Source: Massilia endophytica
Lineage (GTDB): Bacteria > Pseudomonadota > Gammaproteobacteria > Burkholderiales > Burkholderiaceae_D
Direction of reading: 5' to 3'
DNA: 64,000 nt
Assembly (NCBI RefSeq): GCF_021165955.1
Contig: NZ_CP088952.1
Coordinates: 2,418,001-2,482,000, forward strand
Shown: piece by piece, positions 33,821-42,060 of the stretch
Position numbering within the stretch: position 1 is the first letter of the stretch
How the letters are laid out: every line of letters begins with the position of its first letter
The notes under the pieces: model-generated
Databases searched by the model: none
Seen by the model: the letters and a program-made list of their open reading frames with translations, nothing else
What the model was told of the DNA's origin: nothing
Program-made: the position numbers and the translations under genes

Positions 33821-33838
33821 AAAAACGGCACGCCGCGG
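33821..33838 (+). terminator. Left half of an IS-disrupted terminator downstream of dctA
   Basis: Sequence aaaaacggcacgccgcgg; the complementary half ccgcggcgtgccgttttt lies on the other side of the IS at 35276-35293. Joined at the shared ccgcgg they form a perfect stem with A and T tails, the shared terminator of dctA and the convergent scoAB operon. Confidence 0.75.
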
Positions 33839-33869
33839 TGAACTGACCCCAAAGAGTTGGACAGTTTAG

Positions 33870-34706
33870 TTAGGCAGCCAAGGGCTGAGTCCGGAATTGT
33901 ACCGGGCTCAGCCCTTTTAGTTTGAGCTTGATGCGGTCATGGTTGTAGTAATGGATGTAGCGCTTCAGCCCAGCCCTGAGTTCCTCGACGCTGTTGAACT
34001 TATTGAGGTAGAAGAACTCGGTCTTCAACACCGCGAAAAAGCTCTCCATCGCCGCGTTATCGAGGCAGTTTCCCTTCCGCGACATGCTTTGCACCAGCTC
34101 GCGTTGGTGGAGCTGACGCTGGTAGGCGGGCATACGATATTGCCACCCCTGGTCGGAATGAAGCATCGGTTTGTCGTTGGGGCCGAGTTTCGCCAGTGCC
34201 TGCTTCAGCATTGAGCTGACCAATTCGAACTTGGGACGCTCGGCGGTTTCGAAGGCGACGATTTCGCCGTTGTAGAGATCGAGCACAAGCGAAAGATACA
34301 GCTTCCTGCCGGCCACATTGAACTCGGTCACATCGGTAACCCACTTCTGGTTGGCGGCATCGGCCTGGAACTGGCGGTTCAGCTCGTTCGATGCAGCACG
34401 CCCCACCTCGCCCCTGAATGATCGGTATTTCTTGGGTCGAACCAGCGATTTCAGTCCCAGCGTTCCCATCAAGCGCTGTACTTTTTTATGGTTGACCAGC
34501 AGACCCAGCTGACGCACCGCGGCAGTGACGCGGCGATAGCCATAACGTCCCTGGTGACGATTAAATATCGTCTTGATCTGCTCTTTAACCTGCGCGTGCT
34601 TGTCGCCGCCTTGAAGCACTTTCTGCTGGTAGTAGAAGGTGCTGCGCGGCAGCTTTGCCAGCTTCAACAATCCGGCAATTGGATACTGCTGCCTTAGTTC
34701 CTGCAC
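33870..34706 (-). CDS. IS3-family transposase OrfB (integrase core)
   Basis: 278 residues from GTG 34706, or produced as OrfAB fusion. HTH_21 region QGRYGYRRVTAAVRQLG, then the rve core with DDE residues: Asp in WVTDVTEF, Asp in MLHSDQGWQY and Glu in NAAMESFFAVLKTEFF. The C-terminal YIHYYNHDRIKLKLKGLSPVQFR is typical. The frame is -1 relative to orfA and open through the slippery site at 34715-34721. Catalytic residues are intact, so the element may still move. Confidence 0.93.
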   Translation of the reverse strand: MQELRQQYPIAGLLKLAKLPRSTFYYQQKVLQGGDKHAQVKEQIKTIFNRHQGRYGYRRVTAAVRQLGLLVNHKKVQRLMGTLGLKSLVRPKKYRSFRGEVGRAASNELNRQFQADAANQKWVTDVTEFNVAGRKLYLSLVLDLYNGEIVAFETAERPKFELVSSMLKQALAKLGPNDKPMLHSDQGWQYRMPAYQRQLHQRELVQSMSRKGNCLDNAAMESFFAVLKTEFFYLNKFNSVEELRAGLKRYIHYYNHDRIKLKLKGLSPVQFRTQPLAA

Positions 34707-35230
34707 TACTTGCGCTTTTTGGCGGGAGTCGCCTTCTGCTGTGCTTGAACCAAGGCTCGCAACTTTTTTAGATATGCCACCTCCATGCGGAGATGGTTTA
34801 CCTCCGCCAGCAGCTCCTCGCGGGTGCGCGTGTCATCGTTGGGGGAATCTTCTGTTTTTTCCGTTGCGGTTGCCATCTTGCTCGGTTTTCCTCGTTGGCC
34901 GGGCTGCAGGGCATCCAGCCCGCCATTTTCGTAACTACGCCCCCAAGCAGCCAGAATGCCAGGATTGCGGATATTGAACTGAGCGGCCGTCTGACCGTAT
35001 GAAAGTTCATTTTCCCACATGTGCCGCAAGACTGAGAGCTTGAACTCGGCACTGTAGTGGCTGAACTTCTTCTTGAGTCCTCCGACACCATGGGCCCGGA
35101 ACGACTCCACCCAGCGTCGCACCATCCCATATGCGACCCTATGCTCTTGCGCGATCGTCCTGTAACCGGCCCCGCCGCGCAGGTACTGCTGAACTACCGC
35201 TAGCTTGAACTTCTCATCGTACTTCGTCAT
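34706..35230 (-). CDS. IS3-family transposase OrfA (helix-turn-helix)
   Basis: 174 residues from ATG 35230 (MTKYDEKFKLAVVQQYL); a reading from 35257 extends into the terminal repeat. Two helix-turn-helix units (YRTIAQEHRVAYGMVRRWVESF and YGQTAAQFNIRNPGILAAWGR) bind the ends, and a C-terminal leucine-zipper helix (ELLAEVNHLRMEVAYLKKL) dimerises. It ends at a C AAA AAG stretch followed by TAG, where a -1 frameshift would yield the OrfAB transposase. Confidence 0.92.
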   Translation of the reverse strand: MTKYDEKFKLAVVQQYLRGGAGYRTIAQEHRVAYGMVRRWVESFRAHGVGGLKKKFSHYSAEFKLSVLRHMWENELSYGQTAAQFNIRNPGILAAWGRSYENGGLDALQPGQRGKPSKMATATEKTEDSPNDDTRTREELLAEVNHLRMEVAYLKKLRALVQAQQKATPAKKRK

Positions 35231-35275
35231 GAAAAAACCCCAAAAGTTGGTGTCCAACTCTTGGGGTTCAGTTCA

Positions 35276-35294
35276 CCGCGGCGTGCCGTTTTTT
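35276..35294 (-). terminator. Right half of the IS-disrupted terminator, downstream of scoB
   Basis: ccgcggcgtgccgtttttt, complementary to 33821-33838. The scoAB transcript now reads into the IS end rather than through an intact stem. Confidence 0.7.
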
Positions 35295-35308
35295 ATGGGC
35301 GAACCTCT

Positions 35309-35959
35309 TCAGACTGCCGACAGGTCGAGCTCCACGCCCGATGCCGCCGCGATCTGCTCCTTCGTCACGCCAGGCGCCAGCTCGGTCACTTTCATGCCCT
35401 TGTCCGTCACTTCCATCACACCGAGGTCGGTGATGACCAGGTCCACCACGCCCACGCCGGTCAGCGGCAGGTCGCATTTCTTCAGCAGCTTGTGCGAGGT
35501 GCTGCCGTCCTTGGCGGTGGCCACGTGCTCCATCAGCACCACGACCTTCTTCACGCCCGCCACCAGGTCCATGGCGCCGCCCATGCCCTTGACCATTTTC
35601 CCTGGGATCATCCAGTTCGCCAGGTCGCCCTTTTCGGACACCTGCATCGCGCCCAGGATGGCCAGGTTGATTTTGCCGCCGCGGATCATACCGAAGGAAT
35701 CGGCGGAGCTGAAGTAGGCCGCGCCGGGCAGCGCCGTCACGGTCTGCTTGCCCGCGTTGATCAGGTCAGCGTCCACTTCCGCGTCCGTCGGGAAGGGGCC
35801 GATGCCCAGCAGGCCGTTTTCGGACTGCAGGAACACTTCGATATTGGAGGGCACATAGTTGGCCACCAGGGTCGGCAGGCCGATGCCCAGGTTCACATAG
35901 AAGCCGTCCTGCAGCTCTTTTGCCGCGCGCGCGGCCATTTCATCACGAGTCCAAGCCAT
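35309..35959 (-). CDS. scoB: Succinyl-CoA:3-ketoacid CoA-transferase subunit B
   Basis: 216 residues from ATG 35959 (MAWTRDEMAARAAKEL). Carries the catalytic glutamate in LQSENGLLGIGPFP, plus VNLGIGLPTLVANYVP and GGKINLAILGAMQVSEKGDLANW. With ScoA it moves CoA from succinyl-CoA to acetoacetate, the step after 3-hydroxybutyrate oxidation. Ten bases separate it from scoA. The C-terminus ends just before the remains of the split terminator. Confidence 0.95.
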   Translation of the reverse strand: MAWTRDEMAARAAKELQDGFYVNLGIGLPTLVANYVPSNIEVFLQSENGLLGIGPFPTDAEVDADLINAGKQTVTALPGAAYFSSADSFGMIRGGKINLAILGAMQVSEKGDLANWMIPGKMVKGMGGAMDLVAGVKKVVVLMEHVATAKDGSTSHKLLKKCDLPLTGVGVVDLVITDLGVMEVTDKGMKVTELAPGVTKEQIAAASGVELDLSAV

Positions 35960-35969
35960 GTCTGTCTCC

Positions 35970-36668
35970 TCAGCCCGCACGCACGGTGCGCTGTTCGATG
36001 CGTTTTTCCGGGGTGGCGTTCAGCACCAGGCGGTGCACGAAGATGCCGGGCAGGTGCACTGCATCCGGATCGATCTCGCCCACTTCCACGATCTGCTCCA
36101 CTTCGGCCACGCAGATCTTGCCCGCGGTCGCCACGTTCGGATTGAAGTTGCGGGCCGTCTTGCGGAATACCAGGTTGCCCGCCTTGTCGGCCTTCCAGGC
36201 CTTGACCAGGGAAACGTCGGCGACGAGCGAACGCTCCATCACATACATCTCGCCATCGAACTCGCGCACTTCCTTGCCCTCTGCGACGATGGTGCCCACG
36301 CCGGTCTTGGTGAAGAAGGCCGGGATGCCCGCGCCGCCGGCGCGCAGCTTCTCGGCCAGCGTTCCCTGGGGCGTGAACTCCAGCTCCAGCTCACCGGCCA
36401 GGAACTGGCGGGCGAATTCCTTGTTCTCGCCCACGTAGGACGAGATCATCTTCTTGATCTGGCGCGTTTCCAGCAGCTGGCCGAGGCCGAAGCCGTCCAC
36501 GCCCGCGTTGTTGGAGATGGCCGTCAGGCCTTTGGCGCCCGTGTCGCGCAGTGCGGCGATCAGGGCTTCGGGAATGCCGCACAGGCCGAAACCGCCAACG
36601 GCGATGGTCTGTCCGTCCTCAATGATGCCCGCCAGTGCGGCCTTGGCATCGGGGTAGATCTTATTCAT
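35970..36668 (-). CDS. scoA: Succinyl-CoA:3-ketoacid CoA-transferase subunit A
   Basis: 232 residues from ATG 36668, preceded by GGGGGCACCC; a longer frame from 36749 has no support. MNKIYPDAKAALAGIIEDGQT, GGFGLCGIPEALI with the CoA-binding glycine loop, SNNAGVDGFGLGQLL and REFDGEMYVMERSL are all conserved. Works with ScoB in acetoacetate activation. Divergent from the PAS-LuxR regulator at 36787 with 118 bp between, making that gene its likely regulator. Confidence 0.95.
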   Translation of the reverse strand: MNKIYPDAKAALAGIIEDGQTIAVGGFGLCGIPEALIAALRDTGAKGLTAISNNAGVDGFGLGQLLETRQIKKMISSYVGENKEFARQFLAGELELEFTPQGTLAEKLRAGGAGIPAFFTKTGVGTIVAEGKEVREFDGEMYVMERSLVADVSLVKAWKADKAGNLVFRKTARNFNPNVATAGKICVAEVEQIVEVGEIDPDAVHLPGIFVHRLVLNATPEKRIEQRTVRAG

Positions 36669-36786
36669 GGGTGCCCCCTCTATTTTTTTGATAAGCTTGC
36701 TCTGTCTAGCAGATCGCGACTCAGAATAGAATACGCGAGTCAAAAGCACAATACCGTAGAACTACCGCAAACCTGAACGGAACCTG

Positions 36787-37356
36787 ATGAACGCGCCTTA
36801 CGAGATCGACTACGAGACCATCTTCAAGTTTGCGCCGGTAGGCATGTGCATCTCGCTCAACCGCATCATCCAGTCCTCGAACGATGCGCTCACCTCGATG
36901 TTCGGCTACGGGCACGGCGAGCTGGACGGACAATCCTTCCAGGTGCTCTACCCCACGGTGGACGAATTCCTGCGCACGGGCCACCGCATCATTCCCATCA
37001 TGAACGCCAAGGGGCGCTACTCGGACGAGCGCATCATGCGGCGCGCGAACGGCGAGCTGTTCTGGTGCCACGTCACGGGCCGCGCCCTGGACCCGCAGCA
37101 GCCCCTGGGCGCCGGCGTGTGGACCTTCGAGGACGTGAGCGAGAAGCGGCCCGTTTCGGCCGAACTCACCCCGCGCGAGCGCGAGATCGCCGCCTTCCTC
37201 GTCGAAGGCAAGACCAGCAAGCTGATCGCGCGTGAAACGGACCTCAGCCCGCGCACGGTGGAAATGCACCGCGCCAAGCTCATGCGCAAATTCGGCGCCG
37301 CCACCTCATCCGAGCTGGTCCACAAACTGATGGGCGTCACCCAGGCCGGCAGCTGA
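36787..37356 (+). CDS. PAS-LuxR transcriptional regulator
   Basis: 189 residues. N-terminal PAS fold (IDYETIFKFAPVGMCISLNRIIQSSNDALTSMFGY to WTFEDVSEKR, residues about 5-120) and a LuxR-type helix-turn-helix (LTPREREIAAFLVEGKTSKLIARE, SPRTVEMHRAKLMRKFGA). No receiver domain, so it probably senses a small molecule or redox state directly with the PAS domain. Divergent from scoAB, which suggests control of ketone-body use. Confidence 0.85.
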   Translation: MNAPYEIDYETIFKFAPVGMCISLNRIIQSSNDALTSMFGYGHGELDGQSFQVLYPTVDEFLRTGHRIIPIMNAKGRYSDERIMRRANGELFWCHVTGRALDPQQPLGAGVWTFEDVSEKRPVSAELTPREREIAAFLVEGKTSKLIARETDLSPRTVEMHRAKLMRKFGAATSSELVHKLMGVTQAGS

Positions 37357-37358
37357 GC

Positions 37359-38135
37359 CTATTGCGCGGTCATGCCGTCGTCGGCGGAGATGATGGCCCC
37401 GTTGATGAAGTGGGCTTCGTCGCCGGCCAGCAACAGCAATAGCCCGTCGAGATCTTCCGGTTTGCCGGGGCGCTTGCGGGGGAGCATTTCGATCAGGCGC
37501 TTGCCCTGCTCGCTGGCGAAGTAGTCTTCATTGATTTCCGTCGAGATGTAGCCGGGACAGATGGCGTTGGTGTTGATGTTGTATTTACCCCATTCGACCG
37601 CCATGGCCTTCGTCATCTGGATCACGCCCGCCTTGCTCATGCAGTAGACGCCGATCTGCGGCAGGACCCGCAGTCCCGCCACCGAGGCGATATTGATGAT
37701 GCGGTGCTGCTTCTTGGGGTCGCCCTTGGCCCGCGCAATCATGCGCTTGGCCGCTTCCTGCGCCACGAAGAAGGCGCCGCGCAGGTTGGTGTCCATGATG
37801 AAGTTGTAGTCTTCCGGCGTCACGTCCACCAGGCGCTGCGTGGTGGAGACGCCGGAATTGTTGACCAGGATGTCGATCGGCCCCGCTTCCGTCTCGGCGT
37901 GGGCAATCGCCGACTTGATGCTGGCGTAGTCCGTCACGTCCAGCGCCACCACGTGCGCCGCCCCGCCCTCCGCTTCGATCTCGGCCCGCAGCTCCTTCAG
38001 CCGCTCCGTGCGGCGCGAGGCCAGCACCACCTGCGCGCCCGCGCCCGCCAGCACTTTGGCAAAGCGCGCCCCCAGCCCGCTCGAGGCCCCGGTGATCAGC
38101 GCAATCTTGCCTTCGAAATTCACTTCAATGCCCAC
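37359..38135 (-). CDS. SDR-family oxidoreductase
   Basis: 258 residues. TGASSGLGARFAKVL cofactor loop, ASRRTERL after the second strand (Arg residues suggest NADP), NNSGVS, catalytic Ser in NIASVAGL, and YCMSKAGV. Resembles 3-oxoacyl-ACP-reductase-like dehydrogenases next to fatty-acid genes; the substrate cannot be fixed. Its stop is two bases from the convergent PAS-LuxR stop; divergent from the ETF-QO gene. Confidence 0.88.
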   Translation of the reverse strand: MGIEVNFEGKIALITGASSGLGARFAKVLAGAGAQVVLASRRTERLKELRAEIEAEGGAAHVVALDVTDYASIKSAIAHAETEAGPIDILVNNSGVSTTQRLVDVTPEDYNFIMDTNLRGAFFVAQEAAKRMIARAKGDPKKQHRIINIASVAGLRVLPQIGVYCMSKAGVIQMTKAMAVEWGKYNINTNAICPGYISTEINEDYFASEQGKRLIEMLPRKRPGKPEDLDGLLLLLAGDEAHFINGAIISADDGMTAQ

Positions 38136-38292
38136 GGCTTTCCTCCTCTGTGATCTGCAATGACATCATTACATAAAACGCCAGTATTAGATGGGAACAT
38201 CTAATACAATGACGCCGACATTGCGTTCCCGCGAAAAAAGAAGCACACTCGTGCTAATTATTGCGTTTTCATTATTCCTATAACAAAGACCT

Positions 38293-39960
38293 ATGACAAA
38301 TCTCGTTGAGCAGTACGGCCCGCGCGAAGCGATGGAGTACGACGTGGTGATCGTTGGCGGCGGCCCCGCGGGCCTCTCCGCCGCGATCCGGATCAAGCAG
38401 CTGGCCCAGGAGAAGGGCCAGGACGTTTCGGTGGTGGTGCTGGAAAAAGGCGGCGAACTGGGCGCCCACATCCTGTCCGGCGCCGTGATGGACCCGCGCG
38501 CCCTGACCGAACTGATCCCGAACTGGAAGGAGCTGGGCGCCCCGCTCAACACTCCCGTCACCGAGGACCGGGTGCTCTTCCTGACCGAGACCAAGGCCAT
38601 CAAGACCCCGAACTTCCTGCTGCCGAAATGCTTCGAGAACCACGGCAACTACGTGATCTCCCTGGGCAATGTGGTGCGCTGGCTGGGCCAGCAGGCCGAG
38701 GCCCTGGGCGTGGAGATCTTCCCCGGCTTCCCCGCCGCCGAGATCCTGTACAACGAGGACGGCTCGGTCAAGGGCGTGGCCACCGGCAATATGGGCGTCA
38801 AGCGCGACGGCGAAGCCGGTCCGGACTTCCAGCTGGGCATGGAGCTGCACGGCAAGTACACTCTTTTCGCCGAAGGTTCGCGCGGCCACCTGGGCAAGCA
38901 GCTCATGGCCAAGTACGAGCTCAACAAAGGCAAGGACCCGCAGGCCTACGGCATCGGCATCAAGGAGCTGTGGGAGATCGACCCGGCCAAGCACCAGCCC
39001 GGCCTCGTGATCCACACCACGGGATGGCCGCTCGACACGCAGACCTACGGCGGCTCCTTCCTGTACCACCTGGAGAACAACCAGGTGGCGGTGGGTTACG
39101 TTGTCGGCCTCAATTACGAGAATCCCTACCTCTCCCCCTATGAGGAGTTCCAGCGCTACAAGACCCACCCGGCCATCCGTGGCTTCTTCGAGGGCGGCAA
39201 GCGCATTTCCTATGGCGCGCGCGCCATCACGGCGGGCGGCCTGCAGTCCCTGCCCAAGCTGGTCTTCCCGGGCGGCGCCCTGATCGGCTGCGACGCCGGT
39301 TTCCTGAACATGAGCCGCATCAAGGGCAGCCACGCCGCCATCAAATCGGGCATGCTGGCCGCCGAGGCCCTGTTCACCGCCCTGGGCGAAGGCCGCCAGC
39401 ACGACGAGCTGGCCGCCTACCCGGCCGCCTTCGAGCAGTCCTGGCTGCACGAGGAGCTGCACGTGGCGCGCAATGTGAAGCAGTACCTGAACAAGGGCCT
39501 GTATTTCGGCTCCGTCATGACCTGGATCGACCAGTTCGCGCTGCGCGGCAAGGCGCCCTGGACCCTGCACCACAGCCATGCCGACCACGAATGCCTGAAG
39601 CCGGCAGCCAATTACCGGCCCATCGCCTATCCGAAGCCGGACGGCAAGCTCACCTTCGACAAGCTGTCCTCGGTCTTCATTTCCAACACGAACCACGCCG
39701 AGGACCAGCCCATCCACCTGACCCTGAAAAACGCGGCCATTCCCGTTGATGTCAATCTGGCAAAATACGCGGGGCCCGAGCAGCGCTACTGCCCGGCCGG
39801 GGTCTACGAGTTCGTGCGCAGCGACGAAGGCCTGGAGCGCCTGCAGATCAATGCCCAGAACTGCGTGCACTGCAAGACCTGCGATATCAAGGACCCGACC
39901 CAGAATATCGTCTGGGTGACGCCGGAAGGCGGCGGCGGCCCGAACTACCCCAATATGTAA
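38293..39960 (+). CDS. Electron transfer flavoprotein-ubiquinone oxidoreductase
   Basis: 555 residues. FAD site YDVVIVGGGPAGLSAAIRIKQ, AHILSGAVMDPRAL, SFLYHLENNQVAVGYVVGL, and a C-terminal 4Fe-4S ferredoxin-like site with Cys in YCPAGVYEF and CVHCKTCDIKDPTQNI, ending EGGGGPNYPNM as in mitochondrial ETF-QO. It passes electrons from acyl-CoA dehydrogenases through ETF to ubiquinone at the membrane. Stands alone, followed by a terminator. Confidence 0.96.
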   Translation: MTNLVEQYGPREAMEYDVVIVGGGPAGLSAAIRIKQLAQEKGQDVSVVVLEKGGELGAHILSGAVMDPRALTELIPNWKELGAPLNTPVTEDRVLFLTETKAIKTPNFLLPKCFENHGNYVISLGNVVRWLGQQAEALGVEIFPGFPAAEILYNEDGSVKGVATGNMGVKRDGEAGPDFQLGMELHGKYTLFAEGSRGHLGKQLMAKYELNKGKDPQAYGIGIKELWEIDPAKHQPGLVIHTTGWPLDTQTYGGSFLYHLENNQVAVGYVVGLNYENPYLSPYEEFQRYKTHPAIRGFFEGGKRISYGARAITAGGLQSLPKLVFPGGALIGCDAGFLNMSRIKGSHAAIKSGMLAAEALFTALGEGRQHDELAAYPAAFEQSWLHEELHVARNVKQYLNKGLYFGSVMTWIDQFALRGKAPWTLHHSHADHECLKPAANYRPIAYPKPDGKLTFDKLSSVFISNTNHAEDQPIHLTLKNAAIPVDVNLAKYAGPEQRYCPAGVYEFVRSDEGLERLQINAQNCVHCKTCDIKDPTQNIVWVTPEGGGGPNYPNM

Positions 39961-39969
39961 ATGACAAGA

Positions 39970-39997
39970 ACGCAGGCCTCCGGGCTTGCGTTTTTTT
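39970..39997 (+). terminator. Terminator after the ETF-QO gene
   Basis: Stem acgcaggcc/gggcttgcgt (one G-T pair) around tccg, followed by seven T residues. Confidence 0.85.
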
Positions 39998-40129
39998 CAT
40001 CGTATAAAAAAATTTTTGAAAATTTCCACATGGAATTTAATGCCGGGTCTTAAACGGTCGTCTTGTACTTCTGAGAGCGCAGAGCGACTGCTGCTCTGGA
40101 ATTGAAACCCACCCCAACAGGAGTTACTC

Positions 40130-40993
40130 ATGCTGAGCCTTCACACCAACGCAGCGGCACTGTCCGCACAAAACGCGATCTCCCGTACCCAACAGTCCCT
40201 GTCGACCTCGATGACCCGTCTGTCGACCGGCTATCGCATCAACTCCGCGATGGACGACGCTGCAGGCCTGCAGATCGCAACCCGTCTGAAAGCGCAAACC
40301 AGCGGCATGAACACCGCAATGCGCAACACCCAGAACTCGATCTCCCTGCTGCAGACCGCTGAAGGTTCCTTCGACGAGATCAACAACATGCTGGTCCGCA
40401 TGAAAGACCTGGCCACCCAGTCCGCCGACGTGTCCTCCACCGACGACGACCGTACCGCACTGCAGTCCGAGTACGACGCCCTGTCCCTGGAACTGTACAA
40501 CGTGATGAACAACACCACCTTCGGCGGCCAGAAACTGCTGACCGGCGGTACCGTGGCTTCCTCCATGACCTTCCAGATCGGCGCTTCCGATACGGAAAAA
40601 ATGGACGTGGACCTGAGCACCCAGATGACCGCCGCTGACACCGCCCTGATCGCTCTGGGCGCCAACTACGCCGGCACCCTGACCGTGGGCGCGACCGAAA
40701 TCGCCTCCCAGACCGGCGCCAACGGCAAGCTGGTAACCATCAACGACGCCATCGACGCCATCTCCACCGTGCGTTCCGCACTGGGTGCAGCTGCTAACCG
40801 TCTGGACCACGTGAACACCAACCTGGCCAACATCTCGACCAACACCAAGAACGCAACCGGCCGTATCATGGACGTTGACTTCGCTTCGGAATCCGCTGCG
40901 ATGACCTCGAACCAGATGCTGCTGCAAGCTGGCACCGCCATGCTGAAGCAGTCGAACAGCCAGTCCTCGCTGGTTCTGTCCCTGCTGCAGTAA
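40130..40993 (+). CDS. Flagellin
   Basis: 287 residues, ACAGGAG upstream. Flagellin N-domain LSLHTNAAALSAQNAISRTQQSL and STGYRINSAMDDAAGLQIATRL, short variable centre (about 150-195), and C-domain ANRLDHVNTNLANISTNTKNATGRI ending MLKQSNSQSSLVLSLLQ. Forms the filament after export and polymerisation under the FliD cap. Its small size and position left of a lateral-type locus fit a LafA-like flagellin. Codon choice (many CGT and GAA/GCA codons) differs from neighbours, as expected for very strong expression. A strong terminator follows. Confidence 0.93.
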   Translation: MLSLHTNAAALSAQNAISRTQQSLSTSMTRLSTGYRINSAMDDAAGLQIATRLKAQTSGMNTAMRNTQNSISLLQTAEGSFDEINNMLVRMKDLATQSADVSSTDDDRTALQSEYDALSLELYNVMNNTTFGGQKLLTGGTVASSMTFQIGASDTEKMDVDLSTQMTAADTALIALGANYAGTLTVGATEIASQTGANGKLVTINDAIDAISTVRSALGAAANRLDHVNTNLANISTNTKNATGRIMDVDFASESAAMTSNQMLLQAGTAMLKQSNSQSSLVLSLLQ

Positions 40994-41035
40994 TAGCAGA
41001 CTATCGCCGGGCGCCTGGCGCCTGGCGGGACCAAG

Positions 41036-41064
41036 AGCCAACCGGACGCCCGGTTGGCTTTTTT
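41036..41064 (+). terminator. Terminator after the flagellin gene
   Basis: Perfect ten-base arms agccaaccgg/ccggttggct, loop acgc, followed by six T residues. Confidence 0.92.
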
Positions 41065-41091
41065 CGTATGTTGCCCTGAAAAAGTGGCTAT

Positions 41092-42060
41092 ATGGCAATA
41101 GACCGTGTAACGCCGTTAAATTCGGCCCTGACGATTCCGGAGCGCGTGGCCCGCGAACAGCCGGGCCAGGCGCAGCCTATTCCGCCCGTCGCCCAGCCGC
41201 ACGACGACACCCCCGATTTTGCCCTGCAGTCCGGGCTGCCCGCCGCGGTGGGCGCCCTCCTGGACGCGGCGGAAGGCCTGGCCTCGGGCCGGCAGGCGGC
41301 CACCGCGGCCGCTGCCGGCCTGGCCGCGCGCATGCTGGCGGGCGAAGAGCCGCCCGCCGCCATGGCCTCCAACCAGCTCTTCCTGTCGCGCCAGCTGGTC
41401 TGGCATCCGCCCGACACCTCCATCATGGCCGCATCCTGGATGGTCATGGTGCGCACTTACAGCGAGCAGCGCGCCGCCCTGCAGCGCCAGGCCAGCGGCC
41501 GCCACGTGCCGGGCAGCCTCTTCCTGGCCGATCCCATCCACGCCGTCAAGCGCGAGAGCCGTGCGGCCCCGCAGCTGGTGCAGGAGATGGAAGCCTGGCG
41601 CTTTGCCGTCTATGCCTGGGGCGCCGAAAAACTGGTGCTGCGCGTGGTGGCGCGCGACCCGGGCCAGCAGGACGGTCCGCCCCAGCAGCGCCGCCGCCCG
41701 CGCATTGCCCTGCGCCTGGAACTGAACCTGCCGGACTTCGGCAAGATCGTGATCCAGATGGAGCCGGGCGCCAACGGCGTGACCCTGGAAGTGGGCGCGG
41801 CCCAGCAGGCGGCCATGCAGCACATGCGCACCATGCTGCCGAAGATCGCTTCCCTGGCAGCCCGCTGCGGCATCCAGATAGTGCGCGCGCGCCTGATGCG
41901 CGAACTCTCGCCCGTCACCGACATGGAGCCCACGCGCCACCAGGTGAACCTGCTCTCCCCTTCCCTGTTCAAGGCCATGGCGGAGACGGCGGTGCTGCTG
42001 TCCCAGCCCCTGCCGCCGGACGAACTCTTCTTCGAGCCCGCCGACGGCGAGCGGGCCTAA
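41092..42060 (+). CDS. Protein with FliK-C-like domain next to flagellin
   Basis: 322 residues. N-terminal third is Ala/Pro/Gln-rich and disordered; the C-terminal region around IALRLELNLPDFGKIVIQMEPGANGVTLEVGA followed by MRTMLPKIASLAARCGIQI has the strand-strand-helix pattern of the hook-length control C-domain, where a substrate-specificity switch contacts FlhB. The true fliK of this locus is at 57692, so this may be a second FliK-like or filament-associated protein. Confidence in the family is moderate. Its stop overlaps the convergent aldolase-like gene by four bases. Confidence 0.55.
   Translation: MAIDRVTPLNSALTIPERVAREQPGQAQPIPPVAQPHDDTPDFALQSGLPAAVGALLDAAEGLASGRQAATAAAAGLAARMLAGEEPPAAMASNQLFLSRQLVWHPPDTSIMAASWMVMVRTYSEQRAALQRQASGRHVPGSLFLADPIHAVKRESRAAPQLVQEMEAWRFAVYAWGAEKLVLRVVARDPGQQDGPPQQRRRPRIALRLELNLPDFGKIVIQMEPGANGVTLEVGAAQQAAMQHMRTMLPKIASLAARCGIQIVRARLMRELSPVTDMEPTRHQVNLLSPSLFKAMAETAVLLSQPLPPDELFFEPADGERA

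Larger units (their letters stand above)
33839..35275 (-). mobile_element. IS3-family (IS150-type) insertion sequence, apparently complete
   Basis: 1437 bp. Ends tgaactgaccccaaagag...ttggac and its complement (33839-33862 and 35252-35275) match at 22 of about 24 positions and begin TG / end CA as in IS150-like elements. Contains orfA and orfB in the overlapping arrangement, both intact. A direct repeat ccgcgg flanks both ends (33833-33838, 35276-35281), consistent with target duplication, though longer than the usual three to five bases. Confidence 0.93.

Noticed and set aside
40000..40129. Sigma-28 promoter before the flagellin gene
   Set aside because: The only GCCG box (near 40042) lacks the rest of the consensus and has no TAAA-type element at the proper distance.
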